64,000 nt of DNA from CAZMZF01 sp964570765 (GTDB lineage: Bacteria; Zixibacteria; MSB-5A5; RBG-16-43-9): contig CAZMZF010000001.1 of NCBI GenBank assembly GCA_964570765.1, positions 62,001-126,000 of the forward strand, in the 5' to 3' direction. The notes beneath the pieces are model-generated. The model made no database searches and was not told where the DNA came from. It worked only from the letters and a program-made list of their open reading frames with translations. Below, piece by piece: positions 32,352 to 40,850 of the stretch (position 1 is its first letter; each line of letters begins with the position of its first letter). Made by a program: the position numbers and the translations under genes.

Positions 32352-33137
32352 TTATCCTTTTCCTAAAAAATTGATCAAGAAATTATAACCGAGGGTGGAT
32401 AAAATCCCACCGGCGACTATAAGAAATCCTATGATTAATTTCAAAAAGTCCTGCCCTTTAATGCTTCCCAGAACTAAAGGGTCTTTAGTTAAATAGCCAC
32501 TGGCGGCAAAAAGCTCCTCGCCTATCAAAGTGTAGTCGCAGGCAACAATAAAAAAGGAAAGCTGAATAGTAGAATCTGTGCCTGCAATCTGCAAAGCGCC
32601 AATGGAGTTTCCGGTCTCAGCTAAGATCAGAGATTCAGCTTCAAAGGTCCCTAAGAAAAGATTAGTAGCCGGTCTTTCTCTTAACATAATTCCATCCACT
32701 GCGGCTACATATCCAAACTGGCTCTGGGTTACAAAGTAGATGTTTTCCTTTTTGTATGATTCTGGATGTCCCGTACGGGTAAAACTCTCTTTAACTACTT
32801 CCTGGGCAACAGTTGTTACCATCGGGTCGTAGTTCGGGATTAGAAGAGGAGTGTTATACTCAGCTATTTTCTCCGCTACGCTCCCCAGGATATTCATCGA
32901 AGCCATGGTTGCCACCCTTTCCATTTTTCCCAGACCAGAAGAAAAAAGAATGGGCTTACCCATTTCCGTAGCCCTGCCAACTGCCTCATCTAAAGCCTCA
33001 AGCCCGGGAATGGAACGAATCTTCAGGCTTTTTCCTTTTTTAGCATAAAGGATAAACCCGAAGATAAAAATTAAGGTAACGATTATCCCGATTAAAAGAT
33101 TTATTTTCTGCGGGTCAAACCAGCTTTCTTTTTTCAA
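32352..33137 (-). CDS. DUF6754-like membrane protein, first gene of a four-gene locus
   Basis: 261 residues: one N-terminal membrane helix (LIGIIVTLIFIFGFILYA), then a conserved soluble part (IPGLEALDEAVGRATEMGKPI, GKMERVATMASMNILG, TPLLIPNYDPMVTTVAQE) and two C-terminal hydrophobic segments. The layout fits proteins annotated as DUF6754, whose function is unknown. It opens the locus that continues with three more membrane proteins down to 29892. Confidence 0.65.
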   Translation of the reverse strand: MKKESWFDPQKINLLIGIIVTLIFIFGFILYAKKGKSLKIRSIPGLEALDEAVGRATEMGKPILFSSGLGKMERVATMASMNILGSVAEKIAEYNTPLLIPNYDPMVTTVAQEVVKESFTRTGHPESYKKENIYFVTQSQFGYVAAVDGIMLRERPATNLFLGTFEAESLILAETGNSIGALQIAGTDSTIQLSFFIVACDYTLIGEELFAASGYLTKDPLVLGSIKGQDFLKLIIGFLIVAGGILSTLGYNFLINFLGKG

Positions 33138-33469
33138 AGCAAAAGCTGAGGAGTTAAAGCTAAATATTATAACAAGAAGAAGAATTAAGTGACGGATTTT
33201 CCTCTTCAGGTTAATCCTCCTTGATAAGTTTTTAAGTAAAGTAGAAAATAAAATTTCTTTGTCAAGGGAAATTAAAATTTGAAGTAAATCATATAGACCC
33301 GCCTTGGGGGCGAGGTGGGTTTACCGAGTTGACAATTGCTCAGTTTATCAAGTAAAAGCCTGCCCAATGAATTGGGTAACAATATTTATAAATTCATTTT
33401 GTCTACCCTACGGGGGCAAGCTCCGGATCCATTTCTCGGACGAGGAGAGGGGGAAGATCCACTTTTTAC
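33138..33469. other. divergent intergenic stretch, mostly non-repetitive
   Basis: Between the divergent membrane locus and the repeat-protein gene. No gene is supported. It holds a gccttgggggcgaggtggg hairpin (about 33301-33319) and a ctccggatccatttctcgga word (about 33421-33440) shared with 14938. An open frame at 33304-33486 is made of these words and is not called. Confidence 0.6.
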
Positions 33470-33498
33470 TTGACAATTTAATTTGATTATTCTATATA
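33470..33498 (+). promoter_or_regulatory. sigma-70-type promoter of the repeat-protein gene
   Basis: TTGACA at 33470-33475, a 17-base spacer and TATATA at 33493-33498. It lies 100 bp before the ATG at 33599; the leader contains cgcctttggcggg and tcccgcttaaagcggga hairpins just before the GGAGGG ribosome site. Confidence 0.75.
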
Positions 33499-33598
33499 TT
33501 TTCTGGTTAGAGAAGATAGGGAGCAAAAAACCGTTTAACATTTTTCCCCGCCTTTGGCGGGATCCCGCTTAAAGCGGGAAAACCAACAGGAGGGTGGT

Positions 33599-36025
33599 AT
33601 GCGTTACCGTGTTTTGTTTTTGGTAGTGGTGGGGCTTCTGGTCTGCAATTTAGTTTATGCAGACGTACCCAGGCTGATTAACTTTCAGGGGAGGCTCACA
33701 GATGCATCAGGCAAGTTCGTGGCAGATGGTAGCTATTCTGTGACCTTCAGTATTTACTCAGTCCCCTCAAGCGGGAGTGCTTTATGGACTGAGGCGCAAT
33801 CTGTAACGGTAACCAAGGGGTTGTTTAATGTCATCCTGGGTTCTGTTACACCGATTCCCAACACCATTTTCGATTCTTATGTTGATACCTACCTGGGAGT
33901 ACAGGTGGGTGCAGATGTAGAGATGACACCTCGCCAGAGACTTACCAGCTTAGGGTATTCCTATTATTCTCTGAATTCAGACAAACTCGACGGTTATCAT
34001 GCTTCAGATTTCACCAGTCCGGTATCTGATTTTGGACGCTCAGGTGTAGCATCTGATTTATATGAGGGAACGACTACTTTGACTGACAAGTATGTAAATG
34101 AAGAAGGCCCTGAGATTGTTAGTTGCACTACCTCTGGCTCAGCCTTTACAGGAAATGCCTCAGGCAGCAACACAGGATCTATGCGAGGAATAACCGGGTA
34201 TGTATCTAACTCTTCCAGCGGAGATTGTTATGGAGTATGGGGAGAAGTGAGTTCTTCAGGCACATCGAGTCAACATTATGCAGTTGTGGGTTTAAGTAGC
34301 GGTACTTCTTCTAATAATTTCGCTATGGGTCTTTATGGTCAAGCTTCTGGTAATGCCAGTGTCGGTTCCTATGCTGCCTATGGTACTAGTTCAAACTCCG
34401 GCTCCGGCAAAGCTTATGGTGGATATTTTTCTACTGGTACCTCTGGTACTGGTGAGCATTATGGGGTCTATGCCTACGGTAATGGTAATTCTGATACCAC
34501 ATCCTATGGTGCCTATGGTTATGGTCGGAACGCTTCCACCGGAGATGTTTATGGCGGATATTTCACCACCTCTTCTTCGGGCACAGGAACCCATTATGGA
34601 GTTTATGGAGATGCTTATGGTAGCTCCTCTTCCGATGTTTATGGTTCTTATAGTATAGCTGAAAATACCTCCAATGGTAACGTTTATGGTGGCTATTTTG
34701 TAGCTGATTCCTCAGGCACAGGCGGCCATATAGGAGTTTGGGCAGAAGGTTATGGAGACTCACCTACAGAGAATGTTTATGGTGTAAGGGGCTATGCTCA
34801 TAACTCCTCGTCTGCTTATGTCTATGGTGGAATTTTTTCTACCTCTTCTTCCGGAACGGGTTATCATTATGGTTTAAGAGCAGAAGGGGTTGGTAACGGT
34901 CCTGCGACTTATGGTTCATATAACAGCGCTACTAACTATTCTGATGATGAGGCTTATGCAGGGTATTTTTATGCCTCCTCCTCAGGCAGTGGAAAGCGTT
35001 ACGGGGTGTATTCCACCTCTTACAGCAATTCCGACTCCTCCGCTTACGGTGTTTATGGATATGGCTCAAATTATGTAACAGGTGATGCTTATGGTGGATT
35101 TTTTGAGACCTCTACTTCTGGCACAGGGTATCATTATGGTTTAAGAGCAGAAGGTAATAGTGGCACCGCAGGACCTGCTCGAGGGGTCTATGCAATAGCT
35201 GAGAATACCTCCAGTGGTAGTGCCTATGCAGGGCAGTTTTATACCTCATCTTCCGGCACAGGATACCATGCTGGTGTTAGTTCATCTTGTTATGGTTCTT
35301 ATTCTTATATAGATGGTGTTAATAGTTATGTTTCAAACAGTTCCTCTGGCGACGCTTATGCTGGGTATTTTACCGCCTATTCTAACACTGGAACAGAATA
35401 CGGAGTCTATGCCTATGCTCCTGCCACAGGTTATGCGGGATATTTTTCAGGGAATCATGTAATTACCGGAACCAAGAGCGCGGCAGTGAAGGTGGATAAT
35501 GGGGAATATCGGTTACTTTACTCTATGGAATCACCGGAGAACTGGTTTGAGGATTTTGGTGAAGGGAAATTAGTTAACGGTAAGGCATTGGTGCAGATTG
35601 ACCCACTCTTTGCTCAATCGGTTAATACCTCAGTTAAATATCATGTGTTCTTAACTCCTCAGGATGAGCCTTTGACCTTAGCTGTGGCGAACAGGACTGT
35701 AAGCTCTTTTGAGGTGAGAGGTCCAGCAGGCTCTGATATTTCCTTCTCCTATCGCATCGTAGCCAAGAGGAAAGGTTATGAGGATTTGAGGATGGCTAAG
35801 ATGCTTGGCTCCACTCCAGAAGAGATGCAGGCAGAGCAGTCAAAGCGCCTGGCTGAATCAGAACAGGAAAGAGCACAGATGAAGCTTGAAAGAAAAGAGA
35901 GAACAGAAGAAGAGGAGCAACAGTATAGACCCAAGCCACCTGAGATAGAGAGCGTGCAGAAGGTAAGAAGAGAAGAGCCAAGACCGGATACAGAGAAGAT
36001 GAGGGTGGTATCCCAAGAGAGGTAA
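33599..36025 (+). CDS. large secreted Gly/Ser/Tyr tandem-repeat protein
   Basis: 808 residues from the ATG at 33599, which has GGAGGGTGGT upstream and begins a clear signal peptide (MRYRVLFLVVVGLLVCNLVYA). An N-terminal domain (LINFQGRLTDASGKFVADG..., about 25-150) is followed by some 18-20 degenerate repeats of about 24 residues built on AYGGYFST.SSGTG.HYGVYA. A C-terminal domain (YSMESPENWFEDFGEG, VKYHVFLTPQDEPL, about 640-730) resembles a module found at the end of many bacterial surface repeat proteins. The last 70 residues are a charged E/R/Q-rich coil. Probably a surface or matrix fibre. Confidence 0.8.
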   Translation: MRYRVLFLVVVGLLVCNLVYADVPRLINFQGRLTDASGKFVADGSYSVTFSIYSVPSSGSALWTEAQSVTVTKGLFNVILGSVTPIPNTIFDSYVDTYLGVQVGADVEMTPRQRLTSLGYSYYSLNSDKLDGYHASDFTSPVSDFGRSGVASDLYEGTTTLTDKYVNEEGPEIVSCTTSGSAFTGNASGSNTGSMRGITGYVSNSSSGDCYGVWGEVSSSGTSSQHYAVVGLSSGTSSNNFAMGLYGQASGNASVGSYAAYGTSSNSGSGKAYGGYFSTGTSGTGEHYGVYAYGNGNSDTTSYGAYGYGRNASTGDVYGGYFTTSSSGTGTHYGVYGDAYGSSSSDVYGSYSIAENTSNGNVYGGYFVADSSGTGGHIGVWAEGYGDSPTENVYGVRGYAHNSSSAYVYGGIFSTSSSGTGYHYGLRAEGVGNGPATYGSYNSATNYSDDEAYAGYFYASSSGSGKRYGVYSTSYSNSDSSAYGVYGYGSNYVTGDAYGGFFETSTSGTGYHYGLRAEGNSGTAGPARGVYAIAENTSSGSAYAGQFYTSSSGTGYHAGVSSSCYGSYSYIDGVNSYVSNSSSGDAYAGYFTAYSNTGTEYGVYAYAPATGYAGYFSGNHVITGTKSAAVKVDNGEYRLLYSMESPENWFEDFGEGKLVNGKALVQIDPLFAQSVNTSVKYHVFLTPQDEPLTLAVANRTVSSFEVRGPAGSDISFSYRIVAKRKGYEDLRMAKMLGSTPEEMQAEQSKRLAESEQERAQMKLERKERTEEEEQQYRPKPPEIESVQKVRREEPRPDTEKMRVVSQER

Positions 36026-36165
36026 GATTTATGTAGGGGCACGGCGCACCGTGCCCCTACGGATGTCATTGCGACCCCGCCACAGGAGGGGGAAGCAATC
36101 TGCTGACTATGTGAAGGTTGCTTCGTCGTCCCCGAAGGGGGCTCCCCGCAATGACAGGTAAAAGA
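36026..36165. repeat. palindromic elements after the repeat-protein gene
   Basis: gtaggggcacggcgcaccgtgcccctac (36033-36060) is a near-perfect palindrome, with a second copy at about 61566-61593. At 36066-36160 is a GTCATTGCGA..GCAATGAC element enclosing gaagcaatctg and cttcgtcgtcc arms; relatives occur at about 42826 and 49045. Confidence 0.85.
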
Positions 36166-36255
36166 AAAATATTTTGAAATTTTTCTTGCTTTTTGAAAAG
36201 TTATCTATATGTTAGTTAATGGTAGTATAAAAAACCTAAAACTAAGGAGTGGAAG

Positions 36256-36801
36256 ATGTCAAGAACTCTGAAATTTCTACCAGTAGTTTTAGTAATTGTC
36301 TTTCTTTCTTTTTCTTTGGCTTTCTCCATAGAAAAAGAAAAAGTTTTTGAAGAAAGAACAGTAAAGGAGAATTCTATAGATGAGAAAGTCCTGATAGGAA
36401 AAGAGGTGATCATACCTAAAGATACCACTGCCACTCCCCAGAATTATCATATTCCCTGGAGCAGTTTTAATGGCGGTGGAAAAGATATGGCTTCCACCAA
36501 TTATAAGACTATGGTCTCTTCAGCGCAAAGTTTTATCGGAGAGTCTCAGAGTACCAATTATCAGTTAAAAAGCGGATACTGGTATGGTGGTAAGCCTTTT
36601 CTATGTGCAGATGTTAATGAAACCGGGAATGTATCTTTAGGGGATATCGTTTACCTGATCAACTATCTTTTCAAATTTGGTCCTGAGCCAGATCCATTTT
36701 ATCGTGAAGCAGATACGAATGGAGATGGAAAGGTAAGCTTATCTGATATCGTCTGGTTGATCAACTATCTTTTTAAATTTGGACCAGCCCCTGTTTGTTA
36801 A
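36256..36801 (+). CDS. secreted protein with dockerin-like C-terminus (short)
   Basis: 181 residues. A signal peptide (FLPVVLVIVFLSFSLAFS) leads into a short middle region with a STNYQLKSGYWYGG motif common in secreted proteins of FCB-type genomes. The C-terminal 65 residues are a type I dockerin-like pair of EF-hand repeats: ADVNETGNVSLGDIVYLINY and ADTNGDGKVSLSDIVWLINY, each with LFKFGP after it. No cohesin or glycosidase is present nearby, so the tail may serve another attachment role. A clear terminator follows. Confidence 0.85.
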   Translation: MSRTLKFLPVVLVIVFLSFSLAFSIEKEKVFEERTVKENSIDEKVLIGKEVIIPKDTTATPQNYHIPWSSFNGGGKDMASTNYKTMVSSAQSFIGESQSTNYQLKSGYWYGGKPFLCADVNETGNVSLGDIVYLINYLFKFGPEPDPFYREADTNGDGKVSLSDIVWLINYLFKFGPAPVC

Positions 36802-36842
36802 AGCCGTAATTAAAAGGGTCTTTCAGTAATAAGTATGTAGAG

Positions 36843-36876
36843 GTCCCTCTGGCAAAAATGCCGGAGGGACTTTTTT
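36843..36876 (+). terminator. intrinsic terminator after the short dockerin-like gene
   Basis: An 11-bp stem (gtccctctggc paired with gccggagggac, one G-T wobble) with an aaaaat loop and a six-T run at 36871-36876. Confidence 0.92.
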
Positions 36877-36969
36877 ATATTTAAAAAGAAGTTATAAAGA
36901 ATAATTTATCCTCCGATAAGATAAAAAGGGGTTAAAATTTCTTAAATATCCGGCTTGAAGGAGGAAAAG

Positions 36970-37902
36970 ATGGATAAGATAAAAAATTTTTTGGTAAAAC
37001 ACTTAGAGAAAATATTAATTCTGGGCTTGACCGGTATTATTTTGATTACTAACCATTTTGTTTTTCAGAAGATGGCTTTCCTTAATTTTTATTATCTGCC
37101 GGTCTTGGTCTCTGGTTATTTCCTTGGAAAAAAGTATGCTATCTACACCAGTGTTTTCAGCATAGGGCTGGTGGTTTTCCTGGCGATTTTATACCCGAAC
37201 TCTTTTTACCATCAATCCACGGATCTAAGGTTAGCTTTAGATCTGGTGATCTGGGGTGGGTTTCTGTTTTTAGCCGGAGCGGTGGTGGGGACTTTATATG
37301 AACAGAAGGAAAATAAAATTCAGGAGATCAAAAAAGCGTATGTGGGAGTGATTGAGATTTTAACTAAATACTTGGAATCCTCGGACCGATATACCAAAGG
37401 CCACTCGCTCAGAGTGGCAGATTATGCTTCGGAAATCGCCAAGTCGTTGGAATTATCTAAAAGTGAAGTTGAAAACATCAGAGTAGCAGGTCTTCTGCAC
37501 GATATAGGAAAAATTGAGATCTCGAGCGAGCTTATAACCAAAGCTGCCAGTTTGACCACGGAAGAGAAGAAAATAGTTGAAACCCATGTGGAAAAGGGCG
37601 TAGAGATATTAAGCTCAGTTGGAACGGTCTTAAAAGAGTCTATTCCTATAGTTTTATCCCATCATAAATTCTTCATCGAGAGCAGTGAGGAGGAGAAAAA
37701 ATTCAATACCCTTCCCTTAGGAGCCAGGATTTTAGCAGTGGCAGATAGCTTTGATGCGATGGTCACAGATAGGCCTTACCGGGCAGGGAAACCGTTATGG
37801 CAGGCGATGGAGGAGTTAGAAAAGGGAAGCGGGATACAATTTGATCCGCATGTGGTTGAGGCTTTTAAAAGGGTGTTAGCGGATAAAGTGGAAGTAACGT
37901 AA
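36970..37902 (+). CDS. membrane HD-domain protein (HD-GYP relative lacking GYP)
   Basis: About 310 residues from the ATG at 36970, which has AAGGAGG upstream. Three membrane segments lie in the first ~105 residues. The phosphohydrolase domain carries HSLRVADYASEIA, LLHDIGKIEIS (HD), an HVEKGVEIL His, LSHHKFF and AVADSFDAMVTDRPYR, which is the HD-GYP metal set. The loop after HH, normally ending in GYP, reads IESSEEEKKFNTLP, so GYP is gone. HD-GYP enzymes hydrolyse cyclic di-GMP; this one keeps metal ligands but may have altered specificity. Confidence 0.87.
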   Translation: MDKIKNFLVKHLEKILILGLTGIILITNHFVFQKMAFLNFYYLPVLVSGYFLGKKYAIYTSVFSIGLVVFLAILYPNSFYHQSTDLRLALDLVIWGGFLFLAGAVVGTLYEQKENKIQEIKKAYVGVIEILTKYLESSDRYTKGHSLRVADYASEIAKSLELSKSEVENIRVAGLLHDIGKIEISSELITKAASLTTEEKKIVETHVEKGVEILSSVGTVLKESIPIVLSHHKFFIESSEEEKKFNTLPLGARILAVADSFDAMVTDRPYRAGKPLWQAMEELEKGSGIQFDPHVVEAFKRVLADKVEVT

Positions 37903-38493
37903 AAAAAGTTCAAGGGTTTAAGAGTTTAAAGGTTCAAAGGGAAAAAAGAAGTGGAATTGATTCGGGTTTCGTGAACGTAAATATAACCTTACCCTAACCC
38001 TATCATTAGGAAGGAGAGGGGATGAATTATGTACAGTAGAGGTTCAAAATTTTGAACCCTTACTTTTTTCCAAATTCAGTTTAGTTTTTCAGTATTTTGG
38101 TAACATTTTTTATAGTTAAGGCTAGAGGAAAGAGATTATAAATTAGAAGGTAACTTGTTAAAACGTGATTCACATTCAAGAAATTGTTAGTAATTAAAGA
38201 GATATCGCGTAGGGGTGGAGCTTGTTGAGCGAAGCGAAATCCCGCTTCTGCGGGGTCTCCACCCTTTACCTTGGGCGGAGTTAAACTCCCTACGGGGAGC
38301 TAAACCTGTTAACAAAATTGTGAAGTAGTGCAACGGGCAGGAGTACAACTCCTGCCCGAGCAGATTACCTCATCAGATATTCACAGAATTGATAAAATAG
38401 CCGATAAAAATAATAATACTGAATAGTATGTTACTGCGGATAATTTATTGTAGAGTAATGTGTTAGCAAATGCTTTTCTTTTAAAAAAAACGA
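37903..38493. other. 590-bp gene-free stretch with scattered repeats
   Basis: An 8-bp-period tract at 37908-37939 (gttcaagg, gtttaaga, gtttaaag, gttcaaag). A ggttcaaaattttgaacc palindrome at about 38041-38058. A short hairpin-rich block around 38215-38300 (tccccgcttctgcgggg-like arms). A gggcaggagtacaactcctgccc palindrome at about 38335-38357, with a relative at about 61003. The remainder is AT-rich with no gene. Confidence 0.7.
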
Positions 38494-38521
38494 TTGACAA
38501 ATTTAAAAAATTGATTATTAT
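38494..38521 (+). promoter_or_regulatory. sigma-70-type promoter of the beta-helix/dockerin gene
   Basis: TTGACA at 38494-38499, 16 bases, TATTAT at 38516-38521 (other AT-rich -10 registers are possible). Its sequence resembles the promoter at 33470, so the two secreted-protein genes may be expressed alike. Confidence 0.65.
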
Positions 38522-38580
38522 ATATTCAGATTGAGGGGGAAAAGAAAACCTTTTTGCTCCTGCTTCCCAGAGGAGGTTTT

Positions 38581-39846
38581 ATGAGAGTAATGACTAAAAT
38601 TTTGTTATCTTTTTTAATCCTTTTTTCCCTGGTCAGTTCTTCACAATCCAGAATAATCTATATTCCCTCCCCCTCTTTAGCCACAATTCAAGGTGGGATA
38701 AATGTTGCCTCCAACGGTGACACGGTTCTGGTCAATGTGGGAACCTATTATGAGAATATAGACTTCAAGGGAAAAAATATCGTGGTGGCAAGCAGGTATC
38801 TTATTGAAGGGGATAGCAGTTTAATTGAGGCGACCTTCATAGACGCAACTTATTCTTCATCCAAACCTGTGGTAACTTTTAAATCCGGTGAGGACTCCCT
38901 TACCCTTTTAACCGGGTTCACCATTCGTAACAATTCTGATTCCTTAGGGATACTTTGCGACAGCAGTTCCAGCCCCCGGATCATCTATAACCAGATTAAG
39001 AATAACCTGGGAGGTCTTTCCTGTTCCAATTCTTCTAATCCTTTGATAAAAAATAATTTCTTTAAAGATAATGTCAACAATGGGGTGCGGAGTCAGAGCG
39101 GTTCTTCTCCTCAGGTGGAGAATAATTTCATCTCTGGACACCAAGTGGGGATAAATTGTTCTGCTGGTGCTCCACTTATCAAAAGGAATGTAGTAACTCA
39201 GAGCAGTAAGATGGGAATTAACATAAGTAGTGCGTCTCCACAAGTTTACAATAACACTATAGCAAATATCACCGGGGATGGAGTAGAGATTGTTTCCTCC
39301 TCAGATGTGAAATTAATAAATAACATCATAGCAAGTTGCAGTCTTGGCGTGGGCATAAAGGTTTCAAGCTCTAATCCTATTATAAAGTATAACGATGTCT
39401 GGGGCAATGCTGGTGGAAATTTCTCCGGAACACCTATAGGTGTTGGGAATATGTCCTGGGGTAAAAATTTAAAAGGGATAGCCTGTGACCAGTTTCTAAA
39501 TATCAGCCAGGAGCCTAAATTTGTAAACCCACCTGCTGATTTTTCATTGCAGTGTTCTTCTCCCTGTATAGATGTTGGAGATCCGGGTTTCCCCGTTCCG
39601 AGTTCAGGTGGACCCAGGATCGATATGGGGGCTTATGAGTACCTTATCTCCACTGGAGATGTTTATGTAGATGGTAAGATCAATGTTTCAGATGTAATCT
39701 TCCTGATAAATTATCTTTTCAAAAATGGTCCCGCTCCAGATCCCTTATTAAAAGGAGATGTGACTGCAGATAGTTTAGTAAATGTCCAGGATATATTCCA
39801 TCTGATAAATTATCTTTTCAGAAACGGTATGCAGCCCTGTCATTGA
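38581..39846 (+). CDS. secreted right-handed beta-helix protein with dockerin-like tail
   Basis: About 421 residues from the ATG at 38581, placed seven bases after AGAGGAGG. Signal peptide at 5-25 (ILLSFLILFSLVSSSQS). The body (about 35-345) has repeating short strands with conserved Asn and hydrophobic positions (NNLGGLSCSNSSNPLIKNN, GSSPQVENNFI, SASPQVYNNTI), the pattern of pectate-lyase-like parallel beta-helices (NosD/DUF1565 style). It ends with two dockerin-like EF-hand repeats (VYVDGKINVSDVIFLINY, VTADSLVNVQDIFHLINY). No catalytic residues of a lyase can be assigned. Confidence 0.88.
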   Translation: MRVMTKILLSFLILFSLVSSSQSRIIYIPSPSLATIQGGINVASNGDTVLVNVGTYYENIDFKGKNIVVASRYLIEGDSSLIEATFIDATYSSSKPVVTFKSGEDSLTLLTGFTIRNNSDSLGILCDSSSSPRIIYNQIKNNLGGLSCSNSSNPLIKNNFFKDNVNNGVRSQSGSSPQVENNFISGHQVGINCSAGAPLIKRNVVTQSSKMGINISSASPQVYNNTIANITGDGVEIVSSSDVKLINNIIASCSLGVGIKVSSSNPIIKYNDVWGNAGGNFSGTPIGVGNMSWGKNLKGIACDQFLNISQEPKFVNPPADFSLQCSSPCIDVGDPGFPVPSSGGPRIDMGAYEYLISTGDVYVDGKINVSDVIFLINYLFKNGPAPDPLLKGDVTADSLVNVQDIFHLINYLFRNGMQPCH

Positions 39847-39907
39847 CCTATGTGGGAGTGGAGGCTGGAACTCCTTTTACGAAAACCGAGGGAACGGTTT
39901 CATTAAG

Positions 39908-39939
39908 GCGAATCCCGAATTTCAGGGACTCGCTTTTTT
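39908..39939 (+). terminator. intrinsic terminator after the beta-helix gene
   Basis: gcgaatccc (39908-39916) pairs with gggactcgc (39925-39933) with one mismatch, followed by six T. A small aaaccgagggaacggttt hairpin precedes it. Confidence 0.7.
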
Positions 39940-40170
39940 GTTATCAAAAAGCGTTTGTTTTTTCCAGTTGAAAGATTTATAATAAAAAATGAGTATGGAA
40001 TAAGGAAGATGGAAAATGAAAAATGGAATAGGTAAAAAGTAGTAAACCGTTAGTGGAGATTTATGTATAGGTATTGACAATTTAGTTTAGAGTGTGTCAT
40101 GGAAAATAAAAACGTAACGTTATCTTTACAAAGTTACCAAAATATGATTTAATTATGAAGAGAGTAAGCA
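39940..40170. repeat. gap before the lipoprotein gene, with a 7-bp-period tract
   Basis: 40005-40039 is gaagatg, gaaaatg, aaaaatg, gaatagg, taaaaag, a heptad tract. A TTGACA at 40074-40079 could be a -35 box but has no convincing -10. No gene. Confidence 0.7.
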
Positions 40171-40650
40171 ATGCGAGTTGAAGATCAAATAAACAATGAC
40201 AATGTGACCTTGCCCCGACAGAATTTATTCTCCATCTTAAAATGGGGATTTTTTTTGACCTTAATACTTTTTTTAATAAATTGCGGGCTGAAAAGACCAA
40301 AGGATGAGATTGGTCCCCTTAAGGAGGTGATAAGCAGGTTTGAGAGAGGGGTTATTAATGAAAACAGAATAGTCCTGGATTCGGTCTATAGCAAAAAAGA
40401 TATAAACAGGGATTCGCTTATCAGCTCAGTTCTTCAAGAATTTTCTGCCTTGAAATCGAAAGGATTTTATTCCTTTAAGAGGAGGAAGTTTTCGATAATA
40501 GAGAATAAAATAATTGCTACAGTGGAGCTTTTCATAAGCAGAGAGGATCAGAAATCCGCGAGTGGATCCGTAGGAGAGGAGAAGATATTAGAGGTTTTCT
40601 TAGAAAAGAAAAGGGGTGAATGGAAAATAGTTGGACAGGATATAAAATAA
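40171..40650 (+). CDS. putative lipoprotein
   Basis: 159 residues. A polar 22-residue N-terminus precedes a hydrophobic segment ending in a lipobox-like FLINCGLK (Cys at about 39), so lipidation at that Cys is likely. The rest has an alpha+beta look (EVISRFERGVINENRIVLDSVY, ENKIIATVELFI, ILEVFLEKKRGEWKIVGQ) like NTF2-fold or small outer-membrane lipoproteins, but no family is certain. It contains an in-frame GGATCCGTAGGA word that is otherwise intergenic in this window. Confidence 0.65.
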   Translation: MRVEDQINNDNVTLPRQNLFSILKWGFFLTLILFLINCGLKRPKDEIGPLKEVISRFERGVINENRIVLDSVYSKKDINRDSLISSVLQEFSALKSKGFYSFKRRKFSIIENKIIATVELFISREDQKSASGSVGEEKILEVFLEKKRGEWKIVGQDIK

Positions 40651-40673
40651 AGAACGTTTAATCCGCCAAAGGC

Positions 40674-40810
40674 GGACAAAAGTTCAAAGGCTCAAAGGAA
40701 GAAAAAATAATAATGGATGAAGAATGACGAATGACGGAAAAAATATTGTAGGGGCAACCCCCTGCGGTTGCCCATTATGGGAGCAGGCGCTGGAGCCTGC
40801 CCCTACATAA
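40674..40810. repeat. short-period tracts and palindromic element before nurA
   Basis: 40682-40697 gttcaaag, gctcaaag (8-bp period). 40715-40740 ggatgaa, gaatgac, gaatgac, ggaaaaa (7-bp period). 40749-40806 starts gtaggggcaacc and ends gcctgcccctac, with ggcaaccccctgcggttgcc and gcaggcgctggagcctgc hairpins. Confidence 0.85.
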
Positions 40811-40850
40811 AATATAAAATGTCAACACTTATGAATTCAGAGGTCAATAG

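Noticed and set aside
33304..33486. 60-codon plus-strand frame upstream of the repeat-protein gene
   Set aside because: Covers a hairpin, the GGATCC word and most of the promoter at 33470, so it is non-coding.
34335..35078. Several open frames inside the repeat-protein gene in other frames and on the other strand
   Set aside because: Shadows created by the tandem repeats, low in complexity and without starts of their own.
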